Part shown: in pieces, positions 63,793 through 64,000 of the stretch
Position numbering within the stretch: position 1 is the first letter of the stretch
How the letters are laid out: every line of letters begins with the position of its first letter
Origin: Lumbricus rubellus
Taxonomy: Eukaryota > Annelida > Clitellata > Crassiclitellata > Lumbricidae
Assembly (NCBI GenBank): GCA_945859605.1
Contig: OX243814.1
Coordinates: forward strand, 31,841,002 to 31,905,001
Length of the DNA: 64,000 nt
Reading direction: 5' to 3'
Made by a program: the position numbers and the translations under genes
Notes under the pieces: model-generated
The model's database searches: none
What the model saw: only the letters and a program-made list of their open reading frames with translations
Told to the model about the DNA's origin: nothing

Positions 63793-63930
63793 GTGGGTGG
63801 GGAATGTCTTGCAGCTGCTGTACCCCATACCCCTTTTTAGACTTGATCTTAACGAGGATTAGAGCCAAAGACGTTGGCAGTTGGATGACACTGCTGTCTT
63901 GATTTCAATGCCAGTACATGACCCATGTTC

Positions 63931-64000
63931 ACTCATCATTCATTCATTCATTCATTCATTCATTCAGAGCATTTATATAGTGCCCTGTCAAGAAACTACT
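63931..64000 (-). repeat. (ATTC)n array and SINE-like family E tail
   Basis: About seven CATT units followed by CAGAGCATTTATATAGTGCC and TCAAGAAACTACT, cut by the window edge. Same arrangement as 32349-32460. Confidence 0.7.

Overview
The window is animal nuclear DNA: split genes with GT-AG introns, very long introns, dense simple repeats, and many small DNA transposons and tRNA-derived SINEs. There are no operons or bacterial signals. The protein families (SPSB3, RBM18 and a protogenin/IGDCC4-type receptor) are metazoan. The repeat mix, with several hAT MITE families, Helitrons, CR1-like and other non-LTR remnants and a tRNA SINE, resembles a marine invertebrate genome (deuterostome or lophotrochozoan). 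The sequence alone does not fix the phylum.

Layout. Positions 1-1420 hold a MITE and an SPSB3-like gene on the minus strand (SPRY plus SOCS box, a substrate receptor for a cullin-RING ligase). Positions 5555-6187 hold an uninterrupted RBM18-like RNA-binding protein gene, also minus. Positions 6920-8870 are one unusual foldback-type element: opposed terminal arrays of a 16-bp repeat, a perfect 9-bp target duplication, and older repeats inside.

From about 9.8 kb to the right edge, everything lies within one plus-strand gene. It encodes a cell-surface receptor of the DCC superfamily with signal peptide, four Ig domains, five fibronectin type III domains and a transmembrane helix. I traced 18 exons that join in one open frame of about 975 codons (9803-9881 to 63690-63792). 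Nearly every junction is phase 1. The cytoplasmic tail lies beyond the window. The 4 Ig + 5 FN3 plan and the position of the helix fit protogenin (PRTG) or its sister IGDCC4.

The introns are a collection of mobile DNA. Two almost identical 1.26-kb non-autonomous Helitrons in opposite orientation flank the frame-neutral Ig1 exon. Other contents are a hAT transposon remnant with perfect 8-bp target duplications, at least four hAT-type MITE families (two with five or more copies), mariner-type foldbacks, three tiny TTAA-flanked palindromes, about ten tRNA-SINE copies, non-LTR reverse transcriptase remnants, minisatellites and long microsatellites. No rRNA, functional tRNA, CRISPR array or toxin gene was seen.

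The strongest candidates for something new are the 16-bp-array foldback element (6920-8870), the 63-bp TTAA palindromes, and the inverted Helitron pair around the Ig1 exon, which could drive exon circularisation, skipping or inversion. All statements on families rest on reading the sequence and remembered family features; no database search was run.
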